NCBI RefSeq assembly: GCF_003385495.1
Contig: NZ_QNUH01000009.1
Coordinates: 62,001-126,000, forward strand
Length of the DNA stretch: 64,000 bases
Reading direction: 5' to 3'
Origin: Chryseobacterium elymi
Lineage (GTDB): Bacteria; Bacteroidota; Bacteroidia; Flavobacteriales; Weeksellaceae
Below, piece after piece: positions 7,607-16,591 of this stretch. Positions within the stretch are counted from its first letter, which is position 1. The number at the start of each line of letters is the position of its first letter. Below the pieces are notes generated by a model, which saw only the letters and a list, made by a program, of their open reading frames with translations, did not search any database and had not been told where the DNA came from. The position numbers were made by a program, and so were the translations under genes.

Positions 7607-7679
7607 GCGGAAGTAGCTCAGTTGGTAGAGCGTCAGCCTTCCAAGCTGAATGTCGCGGGTTCGACCCCCGTCTTCCGCT
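7607..7679 (+). tRNA. tRNA-Gly (TCC), copy 1
   Basis: 73 nt; acceptor GCGGAAG pairs with CTTCCGC; anticodon loop CTTCCAA; no encoded CCA. Confidence 0.93.
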
Positions 7680-7689
7680 CAAAATAGTT

Positions 7690-7717
7690 TCACTCTGCTA
7701 GAGGGTGATTTTTTTTT
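7690..7717 (+). terminator. Terminator between the two tRNA units
   Basis: TCACTCT (7690-7696) pairs with AGGGTGA (7702-7708), then a run of nine T. Confidence 0.7.
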
Positions 7718-7776
7718 CACTGCTGAAAAGCGTAGAGTAGATTCTCTCTAAGGCATTCAGTTTACATTTTAAAATT

Positions 7777-7850
7777 GCCTCCATAGCTCAGTTGGCCAGA
7801 GCACGTGATTTGTAATCTCGGGGTCGTGGGTTCGAATCCCTCTGGAGGCT
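7777..7850 (+). tRNA. tRNA-Thr (TGT), copy 2
   Basis: Same sequence as the copy at 7348, 429 bp downstream. No clear promoter of its own was found directly upstream. Confidence 0.93.
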
Positions 7851-7869
7851 CAATTTTAATATAACATGA

Positions 7870-7950
7870 GGGGAGATTCCAGAGTGGCTAAATGGGACTG
7901 ACTGTAACTCAGTTGCTTCGGCTTCGTAGGTTCGAATCCTGCTCTCCCCA
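7870..7950 (+). tRNA. tRNA-Tyr (GTA), copy 2
   Basis: Same sequence as the copy at 7441, with the long variable arm. Confidence 0.93.
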
Positions 7951-7971
7951 CATTTATATTAATAAAAATTC

Positions 7972-8002
7972 TTGCAGATTTAAGAGGATTTTCCTAAGTT
8001 TG
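7972..8002 (+). promoter_or_regulatory. Internal promoter of tRNA-Gly, copy 2
   Basis: TTG (7972-7974) and TAAGTTTG (7995-8002) are 20 bp apart. It differs slightly from copy 1 but keeps both elements. Confidence 0.55.
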
Positions 8003-8035
8003 CACAGCGTTACCAATAATTTTGGAAACAAAATT

Positions 8036-8108
8036 GCGGAAGTAGCTCAGTTGGTAGAGCGTCAGCCTTCCAAGCTGAATGTCGCGGGTTCGACCCCCGT
8101 CTTCCGCT
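8036..8108 (+). tRNA. tRNA-Gly (TCC), copy 2
   Basis: Same sequence as the copy at 7607. Confidence 0.93.
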
Positions 8109-8115
8109 CAAAGAA

Positions 8116-8142
8116 AATCACGCTAATTAGTGTGATTTTTTT
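8116..8142 (+). terminator. Terminator between tRNA-Gly and tRNA-Thr(GGT)
   Basis: AATCACGCTAA pairs with TTAGTGTGATT over 11 bp with one G-T pair, followed by T7. Confidence 0.7.
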
Positions 8143-8150
8143 GCTTCAAT

Positions 8151-8222
8151 GCCGACTTAGCTCAGCGGTAGAGTGCTTCCTTGGTAAGGAAGAGGTCACG
8201 GGTTCAAGTCCCGTAGTTGGCT
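8151..8222 (+). tRNA. tRNA-Thr (GGT)
   Basis: 72 nt; acceptor GCCGACT pairs with AGTTGGC including one T-G pair. Anticodon loop TTGGTAA on a five-pair stem CTTCC/GGAAG. Confidence 0.93.
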
Positions 8223-8230
8223 CTCCATTT

Positions 8231-8258
8231 TCCCGAATATCTTTCGGGATTTTTTTTG
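8231..8258 (+). terminator. Terminator closing the tRNA cluster
   Basis: TCCCGAA (8231-8237) pairs with TTCGGGA (8243-8249), then T8. Confidence 0.8.
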
Positions 8259-8447
8259 CTTTAAAATCTAGTTTTAAGGGCTAGTTTATGTTAGTTTTTT
8301 CAGAACTTTTTAGCACAAAAAATAATAATAATTACTCCTTGTTTTGTGGAAATTTACCTTAAAATTTAATTAAATCTGTCTGTCAGTCTTCAATACATAA
8401 TACAGGAACATAAAAATTTCTTTAAATTCGTATAAAATAAGATTTTG

Positions 8448-9128
8448 ATGAATATTCTTTTATTGGAAGACGACCTCATTCTTTCAGCAGAACTTTGCAG
8501 GTTTCTTGAATCAAACAGTTTCACCTGTGATAAGATTTATGATGGCGAAACCTTTCTCCGTCAGATCAAGAACAATACCTACGACTTGTATCTGCTCGAT
8601 ATCAATGTTCCCAAGATAAACGGACTGGACGTTTGCCAGACCATCCGTTCTTTCGATAAAAGTACACCTATAATCATTATTTCGGCTTACGGAGATATTT
8701 CCGATAAAAAAGATGCGTTTACCAGACTTGCAGATGATTATCTGGTGAAACCTTTCCAGTTTGAAGAGCTGCTGTTAAGGATCAATTCGCTGTTAAGAAG
8801 AAAATCTCCATCCGATGCTGCAGATCAGGATATCATAAGAGTGGATGACCTTATCATCAATAAAACTGAACAAAAAGTTTATAGAGCAGGTAATGAGATT
8901 GCTCTTACCCTTAAAGAATTTCAGCTTCTGTCCTATCTAGCCGAAGCACAGGGTAGAACCGTTTCCAAGCAACAGATCACAGAGCATGTATGGGAACATA
9001 ATTTCAATACCAATACCAATACGGTAGAAGTCTACATCAATTTTTTGAGAAAAAAGATTGATAAAGATTTTAAACTTAAACTTATCCACACCCGTTCCGG
9101 TTTCGGATATTACCTAAGCCCACTATAA
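8448..9128 (+). CDS. OmpR/PhoB-family response regulator
   Basis: DNA-binding half of a two-component system, 226 residues from ATG 8448; a TTG one codon earlier is possible but less likely. The receiver domain (1-115) has acidic pocket Asp8/Asp9, phospho-acceptor Asp51 (LLDINVPK) and Lys101 (VKPF). A winged-helix DNA-binding domain follows (about 128-226, ending THRSGFGYYL). The histidine kinase starts at the next base after its stop, and the metal-efflux operon begins 290 bp beyond that. A CzcR/CusR-like role in metal-responsive control of that operon is inferred from context. Confidence 0.9.
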   Translation: MNILLLEDDLILSAELCRFLESNSFTCDKIYDGETFLRQIKNNTYDLYLLDINVPKINGLDVCQTIRSFDKSTPIIIISAYGDISDKKDAFTRLADDYLVKPFQFEELLLRINSLLRRKSPSDAADQDIIRVDDLIINKTEQKVYRAGNEIALTLKEFQLLSYLAEAQGRTVSKQQITEHVWEHNFNTNTNTVEVYINFLRKKIDKDFKLKLIHTRSGFGYYLSPL

Positions 9129-10499
9129 ATGTCTTTGAAAAGAAAGATAGCATTAACGATCAGTATCGCTTTTTCCCTGCTTTTTGCAATGGTGATGGCG
9201 GTAATCTATCTTTCTTTTAATGATTTTAGAAGAGATGAATTCAAAGAAAGATTCAGACAACGTCTTGAATTTACTTCACACTTCATTTCAAAGTCTAGGG
9301 ATTTCGAAGAGGAGGCACCCATTTTTTTTAACGAAAACTCGGATAATATTCTTCTCGATGAAACGATCTTGATTTTTAACGGCGATAAAGAATTAGTCTA
9401 CAGTACGATCAAAGACCGCAATGTAACCTGGGACAGTGCTCTTCTGAAAGAATTGGATGAAAAAAAGATCATTTATACGGAAAAAACGGTTCCTGAGATC
9501 TATGCAGCGCTGCGAAACATCAATGGGGAAAATTACTACATCCTTACCAGTGCTTTTGATACCAACGGGAAATCCAAATTGGAATTCCTTAAATATCTTT
9601 TGATTACGGCCTATGTGGTGAGCACTCTCCTGATCGGTTTTTTCAGTTATTATTTCATGGGGCGGTTCCTTCGCCCTTTAGAAGATCTGAACACCGAAAT
9701 TTCTGAAGTCACAGCCCATAAACTTACCACACAGATCCCAGTCCAGGAGTCCAATGATGAGATTAATGTTTTGGCAAAATCCTTTAATACCATGATCGCA
9801 AGGCTGGATGATGTCTTTCAGTCGCAGAAGGACTTTACAGCAAGTGCATCACATGAAATCAGGACACCCATTACAAGAATGGCATTTCAGCTGGAAAACC
9901 TGATCAAATTTGAAGAACACTCTCCTGGAACCCTTTCTTCTTTAAAGCAGATCCAGCGGGATGTATATCAGTTGTCAGATCTTACCAATTCTCTTTTACT
10001 GCTTACAAAATTCGACAAAGAAAATATCCAGAGTATTTATGAAGAAGTAAGGATTGACGAAGTTATTTTTGAAGCCTTCGAAGGTGTAGAAAAAAGCTAT
10101 CCTGCTTTGAAACTGGATTTTCTGATCTCTGAAGATACTTCGGACAACGGACTGCTTACCATTAGTGGCATCCAATCTCTGTTGGTTATCGTCTTTATCA
10201 ATCTCTTTAAAAATGCAGCCGTATACTCTGATAATGCAGAAGTAGATGTTTTGATAACGGAAACCAATCATAAGCTTACTGTTGATGTTATTTCTCATGG
10301 AGATACCATTCCAGAAGAAGAACAGGTAAAACTATTTGACGCGTTTATGAGAGGCAATAACTCTCAGAATATATCCGGCTCAGGTCTTGGACTTCGAATT
10401 GTTAAACGAATCCTGGAATATCACAACGCAAAAATAAAATATTCTTCTCCGGCTGAAAAAGTCAATACTTTCACTATCGTATTCAGTAAACAATTGTGA
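9129..10499 (+). CDS. Sensor histidine kinase
   Basis: Membrane sensor kinase, 456 residues. It has a transmembrane helix near 8-30, a periplasmic sensor of about 120 residues, a second helix near 157-177 and a HAMP linker. The HisKA box SHEIRTP holds His242, and the ATPase domain shows the N box with Asn362 (INLFKNA) and the G2 box GSGLGLRIVK. The G1 box is unusual: ISHGDTIP, with Ser where most kinases have Asp. The start codon directly abuts the regulator stop. It likely senses periplasmic metal ions for the adjacent efflux operon, by analogy with CusS/CzcS. Confidence 0.9.
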   Translation: MSLKRKIALTISIAFSLLFAMVMAVIYLSFNDFRRDEFKERFRQRLEFTSHFISKSRDFEEEAPIFFNENSDNILLDETILIFNGDKELVYSTIKDRNVTWDSALLKELDEKKIIYTEKTVPEIYAALRNINGENYYILTSAFDTNGKSKLEFLKYLLITAYVVSTLLIGFFSYYFMGRFLRPLEDLNTEISEVTAHKLTTQIPVQESNDEINVLAKSFNTMIARLDDVFQSQKDFTASASHEIRTPITRMAFQLENLIKFEEHSPGTLSSLKQIQRDVYQLSDLTNSLLLLTKFDKENIQSIYEEVRIDEVIFEAFEGVEKSYPALKLDFLISEDTSDNGLLTISGIQSLLVIVFINLFKNAAVYSDNAEVDVLITETNHKLTVDVISHGDTIPEEEQVKLFDAFMRGNNSQNISGSGLGLRIVKRILEYHNAKIKYSSPAEKVNTFTIVFSKQL

Positions 10500-10723
10500 C
10501 TTTCTCTGCATTAACCTATTATTGTATTCCAACTCTAATTTCAATTCTAAGCACAGCGTTTTTGTTTATCTTAAAACGCTGAGTATAAAAATCTTTTGTT
10601 TATCCTTGCATTTATTCTATTAATCTTAGAGGAAATTTTTTAGATATATTACAAATTAGAACTGCAAATTTTTGCAGTTCTAATTATGTTTAGTATTTAA
10701 ACATAAACCAAATTTAATTTTTT

Positions 10724-10769
10724 TTTAAGGCTTCTTTAAGGCCCTTTTAATTGTGTAAAGGCAATTTTG
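10724..10769 (+). promoter_or_regulatory. Triple 11-bp direct repeat and -7 box before the efflux operon
   Basis: TTTAAGGC (10724), TTTAAGGC (10735) and TTTAATTG (10746) repeat with exact 11-bp spacing, one helical turn, as OmpR/PhoB-family regulators often require. CAATTTTG at 10762-10769 is a near-match -7 box. There is no TTG at -33, which fits an activator-dependent promoter. Binding by the 8448 regulator is inferred. Confidence 0.5.
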
Positions 10770-10788
10770 CACCATAAAAAAAGATAGA

Positions 10789-12030
10789 ATGAACAAAATT
10801 GCAGGTCTGTTTATTGCCATTTCCTCATTCATGGCGGGACAGCAGCAGATGTCTCTTTTGGACTGTGAAGAGGCTTTTCAGAAAAACAATCTCCAGCTTC
10901 TCGCAGAACAATATAACATCAATATGGCTGATGCGGATATTCTGCAGGCTAAGATTTGGGAATTGCCACAGTTGAGCGGTCAGGTTAACGCTTACAACCC
11001 TGAAGGTAAAAAAGCTTTTGATATTGGCCATGCCAAAGGAGCGGAGATTACTCAGCTGATCTATATGGGTGGGAAAAAGAAAAATGAAATTGCTTTTGCG
11101 AAATCAAACAAAGAACTCGCCCAACTTCAGTTTTCACAGCTTTTAGTGGACCTGAAGGCTCAGCTTCATACTGCCTATTTCAATTTATATTATGAAAAAC
11201 AGAAGCTCGACAATACCAATAAGCAACTGAGATATATGAATGACCTGTTAGATGCTTACCGCATACAGTCTGCCAAAGGTAACGTTTCTCTTAAAGATGA
11301 AGTAAGGCTGCAGAGCCTGGTAATCCAGCTTAATAATGATAAACTGAGAATTAATAAAAACACCCTTGAATTTGAACAGAATTTAAAAGTACTCACAGGA
11401 ATTTCGGATGAAATAGAACCCCAGCTTTCTGATGCTGATGCAAAAGAAGTCCTTGCCGCGCAGCCCTTCGGTGACGAAGATGAGTTAAAGAGGAAAGCTT
11501 TGGAAAATAATTCTGACTATCAATATTTTCTAAAACTGATTGATAATAGCAAATTATATGCACAGTGGCAGAAATCTCTAAATGTTCCGGACCTTAATGT
11601 AGGAGCAGGGTGGGACCAGAATGGGGGAACCTTTAAAAATGAAGTTAACCTCATGATTGGGATTCCATTGCCACTATGGAAATCCAATCAGGGAAACGTG
11701 GAAAAAGCCAATTATGCCATTCAGCAGAATCAGAAAAACGCAGATTACCAGAAACTGAATCTTGAAACTAAAGTTCAAGCTGCTTATAAAACATGGAAAA
11801 GTCAATACGATCAGCTTGCAGAAATCAAAACTACAGACCTTAGCAATATGGAATTGATATATGACGGAATGCTGAAAAATTTCAGAAAAGGGAATGTTAA
11901 CCTTATAGAATTCACAGATTTTATGGACAGTTACAGAGAAACAGCTCTCCAGATCTTCGATATGAAGAACGAAATTATACAGTCGGCAGAACTGCTTAAT
12001 CAATTAGTACAAACGAAAATCTTCTATTAA
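10789..12030 (+). CDS. czcC: TolC-family outer membrane efflux protein (CzcC/CusC-like)
   Basis: Outer membrane channel of a tripartite metal exporter, 413 residues. Residues 1-17 are a signal peptide (cleavage near MAGQQQ). The rest is made of long amphipathic helices with repeated outer-membrane-efflux halves, for example LLDCEEAFQKNNLQLLAEQY and NLIEFTDFMDSYRET near the end. It lies 2 bp ahead of the membrane fusion protein gene and is the first gene of czcCBA. The 3' half has no truncation. Metal specificity cannot be read from this subunit. Confidence 0.87.
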   Translation: MNKIAGLFIAISSFMAGQQQMSLLDCEEAFQKNNLQLLAEQYNINMADADILQAKIWELPQLSGQVNAYNPEGKKAFDIGHAKGAEITQLIYMGGKKKNEIAFAKSNKELAQLQFSQLLVDLKAQLHTAYFNLYYEKQKLDNTNKQLRYMNDLLDAYRIQSAKGNVSLKDEVRLQSLVIQLNNDKLRINKNTLEFEQNLKVLTGISDEIEPQLSDADAKEVLAAQPFGDEDELKRKALENNSDYQYFLKLIDNSKLYAQWQKSLNVPDLNVGAGWDQNGGTFKNEVNLMIGIPLPLWKSNQGNVEKANYAIQQNQKNADYQKLNLETKVQAAYKTWKSQYDQLAEIKTTDLSNMELIYDGMLKNFRKGNVNLIEFTDFMDSYRETALQIFDMKNEIIQSAELLNQLVQTKIFY

Positions 12031-12032
12031 TT

Positions 12033-13118
12033 ATGAAAAAATATATAACCCTGACAATAATGGCTTTGTCAATCCTGTCTTGCTCAAAAAAAGAGGAAGA
12101 AGCAAAACCACAGGCAGAAAAAGGTTTTGAATTGAGCAACACAATGCTGAACTCAATTTCTTTAGCAAAAGTTGAGAAAAAAAATATAGAAGATGATTAT
12201 AATTTTTACGGAAAAATATCGGCAGACAAAAACAGCTATATCGATGTTTATCCGCTGGTTGGAGGAAATGTTTTAAGTGTAAATGTAGAGTTGGGAGATT
12301 ATGTGAGGAAAGGACAGGTTCTGGCGACTATCAGAAGTACGGAGCTGGCGGAAGTTCAGAAAGAGGTAAGCGATGCAAAAACAGATTTGGCTGTTGCACA
12401 AAACAATCTTCGCGTTGCCAGGGAGATGTACGAAGGAAAACTGAACACCGAAAGAGATGTGTTGGAAGCCAAAAGCCAATTGCAGAAGGCTCAGGACCAA
12501 ATGCAGAGAGCACATGCGGTAAGTACGGTTTATAATGTGAAGATGGGAAATATTTACAGTGTTGTGGCTCCGATCAGCGGTTATATCGTTCAAAAGAATA
12601 TTAATAAAGATATGCAGCTGAGAAGCGACAGAAGCGATAATATTTTCGATGTTGCCAACACGACAAGCGTCTGGGCAATTATGAATGTCAACGAATCAGA
12701 CATCGAAAAAATAAGTCTTGGAATGAAAGCTCAGGTTTCCACACTGTCTTATCCGGACAAAGTTTTTGATGGAAAAATAGATAAAATATTTAAAATTATT
12801 GATCCGCAAACTAATGCCATGCAGGCAAGAGTTGTTTTAGATAATGCAAATGGATTATTAATTCCTGAAAGTAAGGCAACCATAAAAGTCACAAGTTCAG
12901 AAAATAATACAGCTCTTATGGTTCCTTCCAAAGCCGTCATTTTTGATGATAAAAGAAGTTTTGTGGTCGTTTATAAATCAAGAACAGATGTTAAGATTAA
13001 AGAAATAACAATTTTAAAGCAGGCCGGAGACATCACCTATATTTCCAGTGGCTTGTCTGAAGGAGAAGAAGTAATTACTAATAACCAACTTTTAATTTAT
13101 CGCTCTTTGAATAATTAA
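12033..13118 (+). CDS. czcB: Efflux RND periplasmic adaptor (CzcB-like lipoprotein)
   Basis: Membrane fusion protein linking the inner membrane pump to the outer membrane channel, 361 residues. The start MKKYITLTIMALSILSCSKK carries a lipobox (LSC), so it is predicted to be lipid-anchored to the periplasmic face. The order is barrel-sandwich/lipoyl half (VYPLVGGNVLSVNVELGDYV), alpha-hairpin (about 100-160), second lipoyl half (VVAPISGYIVQKNINKD) and beta-barrel. No His-rich metal-binding N-terminus is present. It is 2 bp from czcC and 136 bp from czcA. Confidence 0.87.
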   Translation: MKKYITLTIMALSILSCSKKEEEAKPQAEKGFELSNTMLNSISLAKVEKKNIEDDYNFYGKISADKNSYIDVYPLVGGNVLSVNVELGDYVRKGQVLATIRSTELAEVQKEVSDAKTDLAVAQNNLRVAREMYEGKLNTERDVLEAKSQLQKAQDQMQRAHAVSTVYNVKMGNIYSVVAPISGYIVQKNINKDMQLRSDRSDNIFDVANTTSVWAIMNVNESDIEKISLGMKAQVSTLSYPDKVFDGKIDKIFKIIDPQTNAMQARVVLDNANGLLIPESKATIKVTSSENNTALMVPSKAVIFDDKRSFVVVYKSRTDVKIKEITILKQAGDITYISSGLSEGEEVITNNQLLIYRSLNN

Positions 13119-13254
13119 AATTGATTTTGAATCATTAAGCATTGCAGCATATTCAATTCCCTAATAATCTTAACTCCTTAAATAAAAACTTAATGGTTCG
13201 AAAAACCTTCAACAATTCAACATTTAGTTATTAGTCTAACATCTAATTTTTACT

Positions 13255-16200
13255 ATGAATAAATTCATTAAAAATATAATTGCCTTCTCGTTAAAAAATA
13301 AAGCATTTACCTTTATCTGGGTAGCTATTTTGGCCATTGCGGGTTTTATCAGTTTCAAAAATATGCCCATTGAAGCTTTCCCGGATGTTACCAATACCCA
13401 GATTGTTATTATAACCCAATGGAATGGTCGGAGCGCAGAAGAAGTGGAACGTTTTGTGACCACCCCCATCGAATTAGCTATGAGCCCGGTTCAGAAGAAG
13501 ACAAGTGTGAGAAGTACTACAATGTTTGGTCTCTCCATTGTTAAAATTCTTTTTGATGACGGGGTGGATGATACTTTCGCCAGAAATCAGGTCAATAACC
13601 AATTAAGAACCGTAAGCCTTCCTGATGAGGTGGATCCGGAAGTTCAGCCACCCTACGGGCCTACCGGGGAAATTTTCAGATATACCCTGGAAAGTAAAAC
13701 AAAAGATTCAAGAGAGTTGCTGACCCTGCAGAATTGGGTGATCGACCGTGCGCTGAGAGGTGTTCCGGGAGTTGCAGACATCAATGTTTTCGGAGGTCAG
13801 GACAAGGTTTTTGAATTAAGTATTGATCCCAGAGCTTTGGATAAATACAATCTGACGCCGCTGCAGGTATATGACGCCGTTACCAAAAGCAACTTAAATG
13901 TCGGAGGTGATGTCATAGAGAAAAATGGACAGGCGTATGTGGTAAGAGGAATAGGTTTGGTTAAATCCATTAATGATATAGGTAATATTACTATCCAGAA
14001 CGACAGTGGAAATCCTGTTTTGGTTAGAAATGTTGCCGAAGTTCACGAAAGTTCAATGCCGAGAGTAGGACAAGCCGGATTGAATAACCATGAAGACACT
14101 GTTGAAGGAATTGTTGTAATGAGAAAAGGAGAGAATCCAAGAGAAGTTCTGGTTGGGGTGAAAGCCAAAATCAAAGAGCTTAACGAAAAGGTTCTTCCGA
14201 AAGATGTCAAAATGGTGACTTTTTACGACCGTGACAATCTTATGGATTTCACAACACGCACCGTCATGCATAACCTGATCGAGGGAATTATTCTTGTTAC
14301 GGTGATCGTTCTGATCTTCATGGCAGACTGGAGAACAACCTTCATTGTTTCCATTATTATTCCGCTGTCCCTCTTGTTTGCATTTTTATGCTTAAAGCTT
14401 GCAGGAATGAGTGCCAATCTGCTTTCGCTGGGTGCGGTAGATTTCGGGATCATTATTGACGGTGCCGTCGTTATGGTGGAAGGTCTTTTTGTCATGCTCG
14501 ATCATAAAGCGCTTAAATATGGAACAGAAAAATTTAATAAGCTATCAAAAGGAGGCTGGATCAAGCAGACCGGAACAGGGTTAGGAAAAGCCATCTTCTT
14601 TTCAAAATTAATCATCATTACCTCATTAATCCCAATTTTCTCTTTCCAGAAAGTGGAAGGGAAGATGTTCTCACCATTGGCATTTACCTTAGGATTTGCT
14701 TTGATAGGGGCATTGATATTCACTCTGACATTGGTTCCCGTACTTTCCCACATTCTATTAAATAAGAATGTAAAAGAAAAAAATAACCCTTTTGTGAACT
14801 TCTGGGATAGAATTGTACTCAAAGGATTCAATTATACTTTTAAAAATAAAAGAATAAGCTTAATTGTTGCGATCTCTTTCATGATGGTGACATTATTTTC
14901 AGGGAAATTCTTAGGAACAGAATTCCTGCCGCAGTTGAATGAAGGTTCACTCTGGATCACTGCAGAAATGCCAATGAGTTCGTCATTGAAAGAATCTCTG
15001 AAAACCGCAGACCTTTTAAAGAAAGACATTATGAGTTTTCCTGAAGTTACTGATGTTCTGGCTCAAACCGGAAGAAGTAATGACGGAACAGACCCGAACG
15101 GATTTGGATTTGTACAGTTTGCCGTCAATCTTCAACCTAAAGATGAATGGAAACGCAAGATCAGCTACGAAGAACTGATTGAGGAAATAGATAAAAAGCT
15201 CAGAAGCTATCAGGGAATTACCTTTAATTATTCCCAGCCGATCTCAGATAATGTGGCAGAAGCCGTAGCTGGTTTCAAAGCGGAAAACGGGATCAAAATT
15301 TATGGTGATAATCTGGAAACCTTGGATAAATTGGCTGATAAGGTTTTTAAACAGATCAAAGACGTAGACGGAGTAAAGGATCCCGGGATTATTAAAAATA
15401 TTGGCCAGCCGGAAGTAAGTGTTGTGCTGGATCGTGATAAAATGGCGGCTTACGGAGTAATGCCGGACGACGCACAGTCTGTACTGGAAATGGCTTTTGG
15501 AGGTAAAACTGCTTCGGAAATGTTTGACGGCGAAAGAAAATTCCCGATCCGTCTGCGTTACTCCCAGGAATACAGAAAAGACGAGAATGATATTGCTTCC
15601 CTAATGGTTCCTACACAGGATGGTGCAAAAATTCCACTGAAAGAGATCAGTACCATTGTAAAAGATAACGGAGCTGCATTTATTTACAGAGATGATATTA
15701 AAAGGTACATCGGAGTAAAATTTTCGATTCGTGACCGTGATTTAGGAAGTACTATTGCTGATGCGCAGAAAAAAGTGGCTAATATTGATCTTCCGGACGG
15801 GTATTCTATCGGGTGGACCGGGCAGTTTGAAAACCAGCAGAGAGCTTCACACAGACTGGCCCAGGTGGTTCCGATTAGTATTTTGGGAATTTTCTTCTTA
15901 TTATTCATCCTTTTCGGAAATATGAAAGATTCCCTGCTGGTATTGGCGAATGTGCCTTTTGCTTTGATAGGGGGAATTATTGCCCTGCATCTTACCAGGA
16001 TGAACTTTGGAATTTCAGCAGGAGTCGGGATGATTGCTTTGCTCGGAATATGTATACAAAACGGAGTTATTCTCATCACAGAGTTCCATCAGAATGTCAA
16101 AAAAGGATTGAATTTAGATAATGCTATACTCAGTGGAGTGAAAACAAGAACACGCCCTGTTATCATGACTGCATTGATGGCCTCCATAGGATTAATGCCT

Positions 16201-16353
16201 GCTGCACTATCTACAGGAATCGGCTCGGAATCTCAGAAACCATTGGCAATTGTAATTATCGGAGGATTAATTACAGCGACCTTATTAACCTTGCTGATCT
16301 TTCCGATTATCTTCTGGATCTTCAACAGGACGAAAAAATCCCAGCAGATTTAA
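13255..16353 (+). CDS. czcA: Heavy-metal RND efflux pump (CzcA/CusA family)
   Basis: Inner membrane proton-driven pump, 1032 residues, the usual length. It shows the RND plan: TM1, a large periplasmic loop, TM2-6, a second loop and TM8-12. TM4 reads VDFGIIIDGAVVMVE with Asp396, Asp402 and Glu409. This D-D-E pattern is the HME1 signature of divalent-cation pumps (Co, Zn, Cd), whereas Cu/Ag pumps of the CusA type usually have GAxVDAA here. It is the last gene of czcCBA and ends at a strong terminator. The adjacent two-component system is its likely regulator. Substrate remains an inference. Confidence 0.9.
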   Translation: MNKFIKNIIAFSLKNKAFTFIWVAILAIAGFISFKNMPIEAFPDVTNTQIVIITQWNGRSAEEVERFVTTPIELAMSPVQKKTSVRSTTMFGLSIVKILFDDGVDDTFARNQVNNQLRTVSLPDEVDPEVQPPYGPTGEIFRYTLESKTKDSRELLTLQNWVIDRALRGVPGVADINVFGGQDKVFELSIDPRALDKYNLTPLQVYDAVTKSNLNVGGDVIEKNGQAYVVRGIGLVKSINDIGNITIQNDSGNPVLVRNVAEVHESSMPRVGQAGLNNHEDTVEGIVVMRKGENPREVLVGVKAKIKELNEKVLPKDVKMVTFYDRDNLMDFTTRTVMHNLIEGIILVTVIVLIFMADWRTTFIVSIIIPLSLLFAFLCLKLAGMSANLLSLGAVDFGIIIDGAVVMVEGLFVMLDHKALKYGTEKFNKLSKGGWIKQTGTGLGKAIFFSKLIIITSLIPIFSFQKVEGKMFSPLAFTLGFALIGALIFTLTLVPVLSHILLNKNVKEKNNPFVNFWDRIVLKGFNYTFKNKRISLIVAISFMMVTLFSGKFLGTEFLPQLNEGSLWITAEMPMSSSLKESLKTADLLKKDIMSFPEVTDVLAQTGRSNDGTDPNGFGFVQFAVNLQPKDEWKRKISYEELIEEIDKKLRSYQGITFNYSQPISDNVAEAVAGFKAENGIKIYGDNLETLDKLADKVFKQIKDVDGVKDPGIIKNIGQPEVSVVLDRDKMAAYGVMPDDAQSVLEMAFGGKTASEMFDGERKFPIRLRYSQEYRKDENDIASLMVPTQDGAKIPLKEISTIVKDNGAAFIYRDDIKRYIGVKFSIRDRDLGSTIADAQKKVANIDLPDGYSIGWTGQFENQQRASHRLAQVVPISILGIFFLLFILFGNMKDSLLVLANVPFALIGGIIALHLTRMNFGISAGVGMIALLGICIQNGVILITEFHQNVKKGLNLDNAILSGVKTRTRPVIMTALMASIGLMPAALSTGIGSESQKPLAIVIIGGLITATLLTLLIFPIIFWIFNRTKKSQQI

Positions 16354-16381
16354 TATTTCTTCTATCTATATATGTTAATTG

Positions 16382-16414
16382 AAGCGCAGAAAACCTGGTT
16401 TTCTGCGCTTTTTT
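16382..16414 (+). terminator. Terminator of the czc operon
   Basis: AAGCGCAGAAAACC pairs with GGTTTTCTGCGCTT almost without a loop, followed by T6. Confidence 0.85.
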
Positions 16415-16591
16415 AGCTTACTAGTATATGATTCCAAATAAATAATTAAATTTGACCATTAATTATTAATCTTATTATCTGAAAAAATAATGAATACCTA
16501 TCTTTAAACATTTGTAGAAACAGTTCCCCTTGTTCTCAAAGTGGCAAGCTTTTCAAAGTATGCCTTAAATTATAAATGTAAAAAACACAAT

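Larger units (their letters stand above)
7346..8109 (+). repeat. Tandem duplication of a tRNA Thr-Tyr-Gly unit
   Basis: Unit 1 (7346-7680) and unit 2 (7775-8109) carry the same three tRNAs in the same order with a constant 429-bp offset. The tRNA genes are identical by eye, and the spacers, including the 30-bp stretch before tRNA-Gly, differ at only a few positions. The 95 bp after unit 1 hold a terminator and have no counterpart after unit 2. Confidence 0.9.

Noticed and set aside
7892..8284. Plus-strand 130-codon ORF across tRNA-Tyr, tRNA-Gly and tRNA-Thr
   Set aside because: Its sequence is translated tRNA genes and terminators, a well-known false call.
10724..10762. Possible CRISPR-like short repeats
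   Set aside because: Three 8-bp matches with 3-bp gaps have no spacers; an operator explains them better. No CRISPR array was found in the window.
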